DNA of 33,692 nt from contig JADZAK010000101.1 in the NCBI GenBank assembly GCA_020852595.1, positions 1 to 33,692 of the forward strand, written 5' to 3'. A program made the position numbers and the translations under genes. Shown one piece after another: positions 25,960 to 33,658 of the stretch; within the stretch, counting starts at the first letter, position 1, and each line of letters opens with the position of its first letter. The notes beneath the pieces were generated by a model. It had not been told where the DNA came from. It saw nothing but the letters and a program-made list of their open reading frames with translations, and did no database searches. The DNA is from Rhodospirillaceae bacterium (GTDB lineage Bacteria > Pseudomonadota > Alphaproteobacteria > Rhodospirillales > Rhodospirillaceae).

Positions 25960-26436
25960 TTAGATCCCGCAGGTCGCTTCGGCGCCGGTGAGGTTGTAGC
26001 CGCTCTCGTCGATGTTCAGCTTTTCCACCATACCGTCATTGACGATCATCGAGAAGCGCTTGCTACGCATGCCGAGCCCGGCTTTGGTGACGTCGAATTC
26101 AAGACCGATGGCTTTGGTGAATTCGCCGTTCCCATCCGCGAGCATCATGACTTTATCGCCGACGTTCTGGGACTTGCCCCAGGCGTCCATGACAAACGCG
26201 TCGTTTACGGCCATGCAGGCGATGGTGTCCACGCCCTGCGACTTGATCTTGTCGTAGTTGGCGACGTAGCTCGGCAGGTGTTGCTTCGAGCAAGTCGGGG
26301 TGTAGGCGCCGGGCACGGCGAAGAACACGACCTTCTTGCCCTTGAAGATTTCGTCCGTCGAAACTTCCTTCTGGCCGTCCGGTCCCATCACGCGGAACTT
26401 GCCCGCCGGGAGTTTGTCGCCCTGTTTGATCGCCAT
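25960..26436 (-). CDS. Prx5-type peroxiredoxin
   Basis: The 158-residue protein has the peroxidatic motif PGAYTPTCSKQHLPSY with C49, then C74 (IACMAVND) and C156 near the end. This three-cysteine layout is like human PRDX5, in which the C-terminal cysteine resolves the disulfide, so an atypical 2-Cys mechanism is likely. It reduces hydrogen peroxide and organic peroxides using thioredoxin or glutaredoxin, in the cytoplasm. An AGAGGA ribosome site precedes ATG 26436. It appears unrelated to the glycan genes on both sides and may be older backbone. Confidence 0.92.
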   Translation of the reverse strand: MAIKQGDKLPAGKFRVMGPDGQKEVSTDEIFKGKKVVFFAVPGAYTPTCSKQHLPSYVANYDKIKSQGVDTIACMAVNDAFVMDAWGKSQNVGDKVMMLADGNGEFTKAIGLEFDVTKAGLGMRSKRFSMIVNDGMVEKLNIDESGYNLTGAEATCGI

Positions 26437-26552
26437 GGTGTCCTCTAATCGCTAAGAGTTATAAAAAGGAGGGGCCGCGCGGTCCGCGGCGGTGGCCTAA
26501 TCTAAAGCGCGCTTGCGTCTTTTCCAAATGGTTCGTGGGGGTTTGAATTCGC

Positions 26553-27212
26553 ATGGATAATCTTGCTCATCTGCCCGATTACTTCGGTCATGGCCGCACG
26601 ATTTCGGCGAAAACGCCTATGTGGAATGACGGCACGCCGGTGCCGTGGATGACCTATCCCGCGATTTGCTATCTCAATCAGCTCGACTTTTCCGCAAAGC
26701 AAATCTTCGAATACGGGTGCGGCGCCTCGACGCATTATTGGGCCCGCCGCGCAAAACAGGTTTATTCGGTCGAACATGATGCGCCGTGGTTCGAACGCAC
26801 GCGCGCCTTTCCGCTCGCGAACGCCGAAATCTCACTGGCGACCGGCAAGGACTATGTGCAGGCGGTTCGTAGGAACGCGCCTCACGATGTCATTGTCGTC
26901 GATGGCCGCTGGCGCGCCGACTGCACGATTGAAAGCCATGGCTTCCTCGCCCCTGGCGGCATGATCATCATCGACAACTCCGAGCGCTACCCGGTGTTGA
27001 ATGAGTTCCTGCGCGGCAAAGGATTCATTCAGGTCGATATGGTCGGATACGGACCGCAGAATACGTACATCTGGTGTACGTCATTCTTCCTGTCTCGGGA
27101 CTTCTCGATCGGCCCTGCAAAAGCGCATCAACCCTATGCGGGTCCCGGCATGCTGGATGCGCTCGAGAACATGCCCCATCACGCCGTCGATAATAAACCC
27201 ACGCTGACCTAG
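26553..27212 (+). CDS. SAM-methyltransferase-like protein
   Basis: The 219-residue protein has a Rossmann-type motif IFEYGCGASTHYWA (51-64), an acidic residue in YSVEHDAPWF at the end of strand 2, and DVIVVDGRWRADC near 113-125. This resembles class I methyltransferases, including those of capsule and LPS clusters. I do not recognise the exact family. The C-terminal 60 residues are less conserved-looking, and the substrate is unknown. It is convergent with the FkbM gene, 5 bp between stops. AT-rich sequence upstream (about 26490-26552) may hold its promoter. Confidence 0.7.
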   Translation: MDNLAHLPDYFGHGRTISAKTPMWNDGTPVPWMTYPAICYLNQLDFSAKQIFEYGCGASTHYWARRAKQVYSVEHDAPWFERTRAFPLANAEISLATGKDYVQAVRRNAPHDVIVVDGRWRADCTIESHGFLAPGGMIIIDNSERYPVLNEFLRGKGFIQVDMVGYGPQNTYIWCTSFFLSRDFSIGPAKAHQPYAGPGMLDALENMPHHAVDNKPTLT

Positions 27213-27217
27213 CGTTG

Positions 27218-27856
27218 TTAGCTGCGTACTTTGTACAAGATGTCGTGGTGCGACAGCTTCTCGATCCGCTCGTAGTGCGGGGCGAGATAGGCGTCCATCG
27301 CCGGCTCATCGCGGACTTCGATCAAAAGCCACGTCGGTCGATGACGTGTCCAGTCGATGCCTTGCAGAGCGGGGATCTCGAAACCTTCGATATCCAAGGA
27401 CAGCACATCGACGTGCGTGATGCGATGCTTGTCGAGGATTGAGCTGATGGTGCGTCCCCGGGCCTGGAAGTTTTCGATCTTCTCGCCGCGCAGGTGCTGA
27501 ATTCCTCTCGTGACGTGATCGTCTTCCCACGCGCGCGTCTCCGCCGAGTTGCGAGTGACCGTCATCAGATTGCAGTAGGTCAGCGTCATGATCTCGCCCG
27601 TGCGCTCCGGCGGCACCAGGGCGCCCCACTCGACCAACGCGTCCGGCCGGTTCACCGTGCATTCGAAAAAGCGCTTCGGGATCGGCTCGACCAGGATGGA
27701 ACGCCAGCCTCGGTAGCGCTCAAAATACAGACTATTGCTTTGATTGATGCCGTCGTTGGCGCCGGCCTCGAAGATGACGCCGCCGTCAAAGTCGACAAAG
27801 CGTTCGAGTTTCCGGTCGAGGTCGTTGAGGCTGAAATATTGGCGGGCTGTGTCCAT
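27218..27856 (-). CDS. FkbM family methyltransferase
   Basis: The 212-residue protein has the SAM motif VIFEAGANDGINQSNS (27-42), acidic LVEPIPKRF, and DVLSLDIEGFEIPALQGI near 155-172, a standard FkbM signature. It is unlike the other FkbM in this window outside these motifs. The ATG at 27856 gives the usual short N-terminus (MDTARQYFSL). The family O-methylates sugars or small metabolites. Between it and hspQ lies a 185-bp segment carrying a duplicated piece of the hspQ end. Confidence 0.85.
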   Translation of the reverse strand: MDTARQYFSLNDLDRKLERFVDFDGGVIFEAGANDGINQSNSLYFERYRGWRSILVEPIPKRFFECTVNRPDALVEWGALVPPERTGEIMTLTYCNLMTVTRNSAETRAWEDDHVTRGIQHLRGEKIENFQARGRTISSILDKHRITHVDVLSLDIEGFEIPALQGIDWTRHRPTWLLIEVRDEPAMDAYLAPHYERIEKLSHHDILYKVRS

Positions 27857-27924
27857 TGGCGTGTACGCGGCTATGAATGCGTCACCCTACGCAGTCTCGC
27901 GTCGAACTCCAAATGCTTTGGGAA

Positions 27925-28065
27925 TTTAATTCGCGTAACTCGGCCGCATGCCATCCGAGGCCGCGAGCAGCAAAAGGTGGAGCCCGGCTTTTGCGCCCGC
28001 GAGCGGCCTCTTAAAAAAAGGAAGCTCACTCCAAAGGCGCTTTAATTCGCGTAACTCGGCCGCAT
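27925..28065. repeat. 25-bp exact direct repeat, duplicate of the hspQ 3' end
   Basis: Positions 27925-27949 and 28041-28065 are identical over 25 bp. The right copy is the last codons and stop of hspQ. Some likeness continues outside it: both copies are preceded on the plus strand by ACTCCAAA and a CTTT. The 91 bp between them holds an imperfect hairpin (27957-28010, stems GAGGCCG/CGGCCTC and GCAAAAG/CTTTTGC) and a run of seven A at about 28013-28019. A gene's 3' end repeated nearby is the usual form of an attachment site or an excision scar, but slipped duplication is also possible. Confidence 0.8.
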
Positions 28066-28371
28066 CACGTAGTGGCTGCCGCGGAACTCCGCGAAGTACG
28101 AGCCCACTTCCGGATGCTGCACGGGGTCGCCGGATTCATCGGCCAGCAAATTCTGCTGCGAGACATAGGCGACATAGTGCGTCTGCGCGTTCTCGGCCAG
28201 CAGGTGATAGAACGGCTGGTCCTTGTTCGGACGCACGTCCTCCGGGATCGACTGCCACCATTCCTCGGTGTTGGCGAACTGCGGATCGACGTCGAAGATC
28301 ACGCCGCGGAACGGAAACAGGCGGTGTTTCACCACCTGGCCGATCTTGAACTTGGCTTCTCTGGATTCCAT
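28042..28371 (-). CDS. hspQ: HspQ/YccV-like heat shock protein
   Basis: From ATG 28371 the product has 109 residues and begins MESREAKFKIGQVVKHRLFPFRG, the usual start of HspQ (YccV) proteins. VIFDVDPQF, DQPFYHLLAE, AYVSQQNLL and the ending SHYVMRPSYAN all fit the family. A GTG at 28416 would add 15 residues that are not family-like. HspQ binds hemimethylated oriC and affects Lon activity and heat-shock protein stability in E. coli. Its role here is inferred. The 3' end is repeated 116 bp away (see repeat entry). No clear ribosome site is visible. Confidence 0.88.
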   Translation of the reverse strand: MESREAKFKIGQVVKHRLFPFRGVIFDVDPQFANTEEWWQSIPEDVRPNKDQPFYHLLAENAQTHYVAYVSQQNLLADESGDPVQHPEVGSYFAEFRGSHYVMRPSYAN

Positions 28372-28601
28372 GACGCGCGCCGGACGGGCCGGTCTCCTCG
28401 AACTTCGAGCCTCCACAATAGGAATCCGCGCGTCCGCGGTCCAGTGGGGCCGGTTAATTATTTGATATTTAATGATAATTTATCTCTCCCGGCGCCTTGC
28501 ACGACTCACGCGGCGCGCCGCGCGCTTTTCCATTTCCGCTGCATGGAGGAACCTGGGCGATCTGGTTAGGATAGCCGCGGGGAATGTGGGGACATTGAGC
28601 C

Positions 28602-30290
28602 ATGGGCTCGCCGGTTATCCAGACATCGCTGCGCCGGGGATCGGTGCGTCTCAAACTCGGCGCCCTCGCCGTGCTGTTCGGCGCGCTCGGCGCGGCGTTC
28701 GCGGCGGACCGTTCCGGCCATCATTTCACCTCTCAAGTCCTGCTGGTCGCGGTGGCCGCTTTTGGCGGGGCCGTTTTCGGCGCGCTCCATCTCCTCGCGC
28801 AAGGCCAGGCCCGCACGGCGCGTGCGGTTCTGCGCGCGCCGGCGGCGGACGAACTGCACGCCCTGGCGGCCATCGGCTGCTGGGAATGGGACGTGCGCGC
28901 CGACACCTTCCTCTGGAACGACGGCATGTATGCCCTTTACGGCGTCAGCCCCGGCGCGTTCCTGCCCACCAAACGTTCGCTGCTCGACTTCGTCGCGCCC
29001 CAGGATCTTCAGCGCGTGCTCGATACCTGGGCGAAGGACAACGAAAGCCCGCCGGCCGGCACGATCGAATGCCGTATCGTGCGGCCGGGCGGCGAGCAGC
29101 GTGATGTGCGTTTTTCATGGCATTCCGTCGACCCCCACGGCCCGCGGCCGAAGGTCTTCGGCCTCGCGCAGGACATCACCGCGCTCAAGGCCGCCCGCGC
29201 CGACGACGCGCAATTGCGAGGCATGGTCGCCTGTTCCGCCGACTATATTTGGGAGTACCGCGCCGGCGATGCCGTCATCGGCGGGCTGCGCCTGCAGAAT
29301 TTGGGCGCGGACATGTCCGGCGCCGGCAAACCCGCGCTCGACGCCGCCGGCGGTCACGACTTTCGTATCCTCACGCAGGCCGTCGGCGAACGCGCCAAGT
29401 TCCGCGACATCCTCGTGCCGGTCATCGACGGCCGGGGCGAGCCGCGCTGGGTCAACCTCAGCGGCCATCCGCAGTTCGACGGCGGCGGCGAATATTATGG
29501 CTATCGCGGTGTCGGCGCCGACGTCACGGACCGGATGCGGGAACGCGACCTCGAGGAGGGCCGCCGCCAGGCCGGCGCCATGGGCCGTCTCGCCAACGGC
29601 CTCGCGCATGAAATCAACAATCTCCTGCAGCCGATCCTCATCTATTCGGCCTTCGGCGCCGATGAAGCCGGGCAGCATGAAAAACTGCGCCTGTACTTCA
29701 CCCGCATCGCGCGCGCCGCCGAGCGCGCCACCTTCATCGTCAAGAACGTGCTCTCCTTCGCGCGCCGCACGCCGCTCAGCCGCGAGGACATCAATGTCCT
29801 TGCCGTCGTGCGCGAGACCGTCGACCTCATGAGCGGCGCCATCGGCGGGCACACGCATATCGAAATCGCCGCGTCCGACGATGTGCCCGTGGCCCACGCC
29901 GAGCGAACCGGGGTCGCGCAAATCGTCACCAACCTCATCGCCAACGCGGCCGATGTCATGACGTCCGGGGGGCGCATCGTCGTGCGCGTCGACCGCCTGA
30001 ACGTGTCCGGCGAGGCCGCGAAGGCCGCCGGCGTCGCGCCCGGGCCCTATTGCCGCATCGGTGTCGAAGACACCGGACCCGGCATCGCGCCCGATGTGAT
30101 CGCGAAGGTCTTCGATCCGTTCTTCACCACCAAGCCGCAAGGCAAGGGCACCGGGCTCGGGCTCGCGGTCGTCGCGGGCATCGCCAAAAGCTGGGGCGGC
30201 GGCGTTGCGGTCGACAGCGTGCCGGGCGAGGGATGCCGCTTCATGGTCTATCTGCCGGCGCCGGACTGCGAACTGCAAGCGGCGCAATGA
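28602..30290 (+). CDS. Membrane PAS histidine kinase
   Basis: The 562-residue protein has two membrane helices (about 19-35 and 45-66) with a short loop between them. Two PAS-type regions follow at about 85-200 and 205-310, the first with AAIGCWEWDVRADTFLWNDG. HisKA has H336 in GLAHEINNLLQPIL. The ATP-binding domain has NLIANAADVM (about 444-453), DTGPGI with D490 and GKGTGLGLAVV. There is no C-terminal receiver. The H-box is the same as in the second kinase of this cluster (31237-33156), which suggests the two are paralogues. It opens the cluster, after an AT-rich 230-bp spacer that probably holds the promoter (around 28455-28485). Confidence 0.88.
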   Translation: MGSPVIQTSLRRGSVRLKLGALAVLFGALGAAFAADRSGHHFTSQVLLVAVAAFGGAVFGALHLLAQGQARTARAVLRAPAADELHALAAIGCWEWDVRADTFLWNDGMYALYGVSPGAFLPTKRSLLDFVAPQDLQRVLDTWAKDNESPPAGTIECRIVRPGGEQRDVRFSWHSVDPHGPRPKVFGLAQDITALKAARADDAQLRGMVACSADYIWEYRAGDAVIGGLRLQNLGADMSGAGKPALDAAGGHDFRILTQAVGERAKFRDILVPVIDGRGEPRWVNLSGHPQFDGGGEYYGYRGVGADVTDRMRERDLEEGRRQAGAMGRLANGLAHEINNLLQPILIYSAFGADEAGQHEKLRLYFTRIARAAERATFIVKNVLSFARRTPLSREDINVLAVVRETVDLMSGAIGGHTHIEIAASDDVPVAHAERTGVAQIVTNLIANAADVMTSGGRIVVRVDRLNVSGEAAKAAGVAPGPYCRIGVEDTGPGIAPDVIAKVFDPFFTTKPQGKGTGLGLAVVAGIAKSWGGGVAVDSVPGEGCRFMVYLPAPDCELQAAQ

Positions 30291-30379
30291 CACGGTGTCC
30301 GGGCGCCTGAATTCAATTCAACTTTTTGCCGGTTCCCTCTAATGTTGCGCGCCTTCCTCCGCCGCAACGTGAGTCCGAT

Positions 30380-30745
30380 ATGCTGGAAATAAAGCCCGAA
30401 CGCGAACGCAACATCGTCTTCTTTCGCGCCGACGGCACCCTGACCGAAGAGGACTACACCGCCGTATTCGCGCCCACGATGAGCGCGGTCCTCGCGGAGA
30501 ACCCGACCTTCCGCCTCTACTGCGACCTCACCGGCCTGATCGGATGGGATGAGGCGTCGCAATGGGAAACGGGCGCGATCCTGGCCCGCAACGCCGGCCG
30601 CTGCGAACGCGCCGCGATCGTCGGCGGCTCGTCCTGGGCCGGCCTCGCGCTTCTCTTGCGCGATTCGCTCCCCTCCGGGCACTTCGAGTTCTATACCGAC
30701 GGAAACCAGTCGCGCGCCCTGGCCTGGATCCGGGCAGCCCTCTGA
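30380..30745 (+). CDS. SpoIIAA/STAS-like protein
   Basis: The 121-residue protein is read from ATG 30380. The sequence IVFFRADGTLTEEDYTAVFAP followed by YCDLTGLIGWDEASQW and AAIVGGSSWAGLALLLRD is the pattern of the SpoIIAA-like family (PF11964), a relative of STAS domains. The classic phosphorylated serine of anti-sigma antagonists is not identifiable, so a protein-binding rather than switch role is possible. It sits 89 bp after the kinase stop. It may link the kinases to other regulators; that is inference from the position. Confidence 0.75.
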   Translation: MLEIKPERERNIVFFRADGTLTEEDYTAVFAPTMSAVLAENPTFRLYCDLTGLIGWDEASQWETGAILARNAGRCERAAIVGGSSWAGLALLLRDSLPSGHFEFYTDGNQSRALAWIRAAL

Positions 30746-30856
30746 TTCTAATGCGATTCCCGGCGGATCGCCCTGAAGTTGATCGCACGCGGGCGCCCTG
30801 CACGTATTGCTCGGTCCCGCGCCGTCAGGAAGGGGGCGGCGGGGTGTATCCACGAA

Positions 30857-30885
30857 TTGTCCGGTGGGGTCCACCGGCTTATAAT
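30857..30885 (+). promoter_or_regulatory. Sigma70-like promoter with palindromic spacer
   Basis: TTGTCC (30857-30862) and a perfect TATAAT (30880-30885) are separated by exactly 17 bp. The spacer overlaps a palindrome, CCGGTGG-GGT-CCACCGG (30861-30877). A dyad between the -35 and -10 boxes is a common operator position for MerR-type and other regulators. The promoter reads toward the 83-residue gene, with about 60 nt of leader. It is the most convincing promoter in the window. Confidence 0.65.
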
Positions 30886-30954
30886 CATGCGGATAAGTGG
30901 GGATTCCTGGACGCGCGTGTTTAGGTCGTTGGTACGCTGTTTTGGGCCAAGGGT

Positions 30955-31206
30955 ATGGGCGAGCAAAATAAGACGGTCGATATTCTGGTGATGCGGGCGG
31001 CCGGGGAAATCCGCAAGGCGGCCGCGCTCGACAAGAAGCGCGCGACCGAACTCTCGAGCGTCGCCGATTATCTGGAAAGCATCGTGTACGAGAAGGAACT
31101 CGGATACGGCGAGCCGCTGTTTCCCGATGCGGCGGTCCCCGACGCGACGCCGGACGACGAAATCAAGAAAATGATGAAACCCTTCAAGGTCCGCCTGACC
31201 CGATAA
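30955..31206 (+). CDS. Unrecognised 83-residue protein
   Basis: The frame starts at ATG 30955, which has an AAGG purine stretch just upstream, and stops at 31206. The N-terminal half (NKTVDILVMRAAGEIRKAAALDKKR) looks like an amphipathic helix. A middle helix follows (ATELSSVADYLESIVYEKELG), then a Pro/Asp-rich linker and a basic end (IKKMMKPFKVRLTR). It has no cysteines, membrane segment or signal peptide. I do not recognise a family. It lies between the SpoIIAA-like gene and the second kinase gene, 30 bp before the latter, with its own promoter. A regulatory or connector role for the kinase is a guess. Confidence 0.6.
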   Translation: MGEQNKTVDILVMRAAGEIRKAAALDKKRATELSSVADYLESIVYEKELGYGEPLFPDAAVPDATPDDEIKKMMKPFKVRLTR

Positions 31207-31236
31207 GCGGGCGCGATAAGAAGGTAAAACCTTTCC

Positions 31237-33156
31237 ATGGGCCCCACTCTCCCCACTTCGCCGGGCCGGCCCGCCGCGCCGCCGCAGGACGATCGGATCG
31301 GCGCCGGCGGGTTCCTCGACGCCTTGCCCGCCGCGGGCGTCATCGTCGGCGAAGGCGAAATCGTCGTCGCGGCCAATACGCGCGCCGAGGATATTCTCGG
31401 CTGCACCGCCGCGGCGGCCGTGGGCCGCCCGGTCGAGGGCGGGTACAAGCTTTTCCTCGACCGCGCGCGCCGCGCCGCCGGCGACGAGGCCACTCATTTC
31501 GTCCAGCCCTTCGGCCTTGGCTGGTACATGATTTATTGTTTCCCGCTTCCGTCCGGTTCGGCGCCTGAAACCTGGACGGTGATTGCGGCCTTCGACATCA
31601 CCGCCATGAAAAACGCCGAGTTCGAGATCCGCGAAAGCGAGGCGCGGCTCGAGGAAGCGACCCGCATCGCGCAGCTCGGCACGTACAAGATTTTCTGGCA
31701 GACCGCGTCGGTCCAGTGGTCGCCGCACATGTATGTCATTCACGGCGTCTCGCCCGCCGCGATCACGCATCCGTTCGGCAAGTACCGCAATCTCGTCCAT
31801 CCCGAGGATCACGAAGCTTTCGAGAAGATCTTCAACGACCAGCTCGACGGCAAGGCGGTGCGCGGGGCCGAGTACCGCATCATCCGCGCCGACGGCGCCG
31901 TGCGCTGGCTGCGGTTCGATGCGCGGGTGCTTTTCGACGCCGACGGCGAACCCTATGCCTCCTTCGGCACCTGCCAGGATGTCACGGAAGGCAAACAGCG
32001 CGAGCAGGAGCTGAAACAACTCCTGCGCCGCAATGCGATTCTTTACGAGGCGCTCGACGCCTCGCCCATCGGCGTCGCGGTCGTCACGACCGACGGCGCG
32101 CGGCCCGAAGTGTTTTACGCCAACGCCGAATTCGAACGTCTGACGGGATACAACACGTCCTCGCTCGGCGAGCGGGGCATCGCGGGCTTGCGCGTGCCCG
32201 ACGAAAGCGGCGAGGCGTGGGATGCGGTGATGCGCACCTTCGCGACCTCGGCCAGCGGCGCCTTCGAACTGACCTGCGCGCGCCGCGACGGCGCCAGCTT
32301 TCTCGCGCAGGTCGAAGTCGCGCCGGTCAGCGACTATCCGGGCCGCGAGGCCACCGTGTTCGTGCTCAATTTGGACGACATCACGCACGAACGGGAAAGG
32401 GCGGGCCAGCTCCTGCAGTCGCAGAAGATGGAAGCGCTCGGCCAGCTCTCCGGCGGCGTCGCGCACGAAATCAACAACCTCCTGCAGCCGATCCTCGCCC
32501 TTGCGGACCTGGGGCAGGACTTCGCCGACAAGGATCCTTCAAAAGTCCGTAAGTATTTCGAGGTCATCGCCTCCAGCGCGCGCAAGGCCCGCGACGTGGT
32601 GCGCCAGGTTCTCACCTTCGCCCGGCGCGATACGCCGCAGCTCGCGGCCCACAAGATCTCCGGCCTGGTGGCCGACGCGCTCAATCTCCTGCAAAGCGGC
32701 TTGCCGCCCGGCATCGTTTTGGATCGGCGCCTCGAGGCCGGCGACGCCGTCGTGATGGTGAACCCGACGCAGGTTTCGCAGGTCGTGCTCAACCTCGTCG
32801 CCAACGCGGCCGACGCCATGAACGGGCAGGGAAAAGTTTCGGTGCGGCTTTCCGCGGTCGATCTCGACGCGACACGCGCGTCGGCCTTGACGATCGAACC
32901 CGGCGCATGGGTCGAACTGTCCGTGACCGATCGCGGCTGCGGCATGGACTCCTATACGCTCTCGCGCATTTTCGAACCGTTCTACACCACCAAGGTCGCC
33001 GGCAAAGGCACCGGCCTCGGCCTTTCCGTCGTCTACAGCATCGTGACAGGCTGGGGCGGCACACTTAAGGTTGAGAGCGAAGTTGATCAGGGAACGAAGG
33101 CGATGATATACATTCCCGCCACCTTCTCTCAGCCTTCTGCACACGTTTCCTCCTAA
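31237..33156 (+). CDS. Soluble PAS histidine kinase (three PAS domains)
   Basis: The 639-residue protein has no membrane helix, so it senses a cytoplasmic signal. PAS regions lie at about 22-125, 140-250 (HPEDHEAFEKIF, a PAS_3-type feature) and 268-385 (ASPIGVAVV). HisKA has H410 in GGVAHEINNLLQPIL. The ATP-binding domain has NLVANAADAM, G1 as DRGCGM, and GKGTGLGLSVVY. The core resembles the kinase at 28602 but the sensors differ. The next gene, a lone receiver 14 bp downstream, is its likely partner. A ribosome-like AAGAAGG lies 12 bp before the ATG. Confidence 0.88.
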   Translation: MGPTLPTSPGRPAAPPQDDRIGAGGFLDALPAAGVIVGEGEIVVAANTRAEDILGCTAAAAVGRPVEGGYKLFLDRARRAAGDEATHFVQPFGLGWYMIYCFPLPSGSAPETWTVIAAFDITAMKNAEFEIRESEARLEEATRIAQLGTYKIFWQTASVQWSPHMYVIHGVSPAAITHPFGKYRNLVHPEDHEAFEKIFNDQLDGKAVRGAEYRIIRADGAVRWLRFDARVLFDADGEPYASFGTCQDVTEGKQREQELKQLLRRNAILYEALDASPIGVAVVTTDGARPEVFYANAEFERLTGYNTSSLGERGIAGLRVPDESGEAWDAVMRTFATSASGAFELTCARRDGASFLAQVEVAPVSDYPGREATVFVLNLDDITHERERAGQLLQSQKMEALGQLSGGVAHEINNLLQPILALADLGQDFADKDPSKVRKYFEVIASSARKARDVVRQVLTFARRDTPQLAAHKISGLVADALNLLQSGLPPGIVLDRRLEAGDAVVMVNPTQVSQVVLNLVANAADAMNGQGKVSVRLSAVDLDATRASALTIEPGAWVELSVTDRGCGMDSYTLSRIFEPFYTTKVAGKGTGLGLSVVYSIVTGWGGTLKVESEVDQGTKAMIYIPATFSQPSAHVSS

Positions 33157-33170
33157 TCTCGGATCTGGTC

Positions 33171-33539
33171 ATGGCGCATATCTTGCTCGTCGAGGATTCA
33201 CCCGAGGTCAGCCTTTCGGTACGCGAGATCCTCGCCGCCGCGGGCCACACGGTCGAAGACGCCGCCTCCGGCAAGGAAGCGCTGGTGCGTCTCAAGAACA
33301 GCCGTTTCGATGCGATCGTGTCGGATATCTGGATGCCCGAGATGGACGGCATCGCGCTCCTGAAGGAAATCCGCGGCGCCGGCAACAATATCCCGGTGGT
33401 CGTGATCTCCGGCGGCGCCCCCAACGCGCCGCTCACCTACACCGCCCCGCTCGCCGCCACCTTCGGCGCCAATGTGGTCGTCTACAAACCCTTCGAACGC
33501 GCCGAACTCCTGAAAGCCATCGACACCGTTCTGTCGTAG
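33171..33539 (+). CDS. Single-domain response regulator
   Basis: The 122-residue receiver begins HILLVEDSPEV with the acidic pair near E8-D9. The phospho-acceptor is D52 (SDIWMPEMDG), the Ser switch is VISGG near 80 and the conserved lysine is K106 in YKPF. It lacks an output domain, like CheY or Spo0F, so it passes a phosphate on or binds a target protein. It follows the kinase gene by 14 bp, which suggests co-transcription. The sequence between the switch residue and the lysine (GGAPNAPLTYTAPLAATFGANVV) is longer than usual for a CheY-like domain. Confidence 0.9.
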   Translation: MAHILLVEDSPEVSLSVREILAAAGHTVEDAASGKEALVRLKNSRFDAIVSDIWMPEMDGIALLKEIRGAGNNIPVVVISGGAPNAPLTYTAPLAATFGANVVVYKPFERAELLKAIDTVLS

Positions 33540-33556
33540 GGCGCTCTCACCCCCCT

Positions 33557-33658
33557 CCGGCGCCTGCGCCGGCGGAACGATGGATTGCCCGGATAAAACC
33601 GGGCAATGACATTGCCTCCTAGCTGTCATCCTCCGGCGCGCAGCGTCCGGGGGATCCA
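33557..33658. repeat. Cluster of alphaproteobacterial-style palindromic repeats
   Basis: The intergenic end of the window holds three palindromic units: CCGGCGC/GCGCCGG (33557-33572), ATTGCCCGG/CCGGGCAAT with a 6-nt loop (33584-33607), and a unit ending GTCATC...GGATCCAT at about 33625-33658. TGGAT...ATGACA and its inverse GTCATC...GGATCCA are the form of short palindromic repeats scattered through many alphaproteobacterial genomes. The 9-bp stem at 33584-33607 may also terminate the response-regulator transcript. No gene is seen in 33540-33692. Confidence 0.6.

Noticed and set aside
27957-28010. Hairpin as an hspQ terminator
   Set aside because: On the hspQ strand the T-run precedes the stem rather than following it, so it does not have the order of an intrinsic terminator.
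28455-28485. Fur-box-like text (AATGATAAT) upstream of the membrane kinase
   Set aside because: Only half of a Fur box is recognisable and no iron gene lies near. AT-rich promoter sequence is a simpler explanation.
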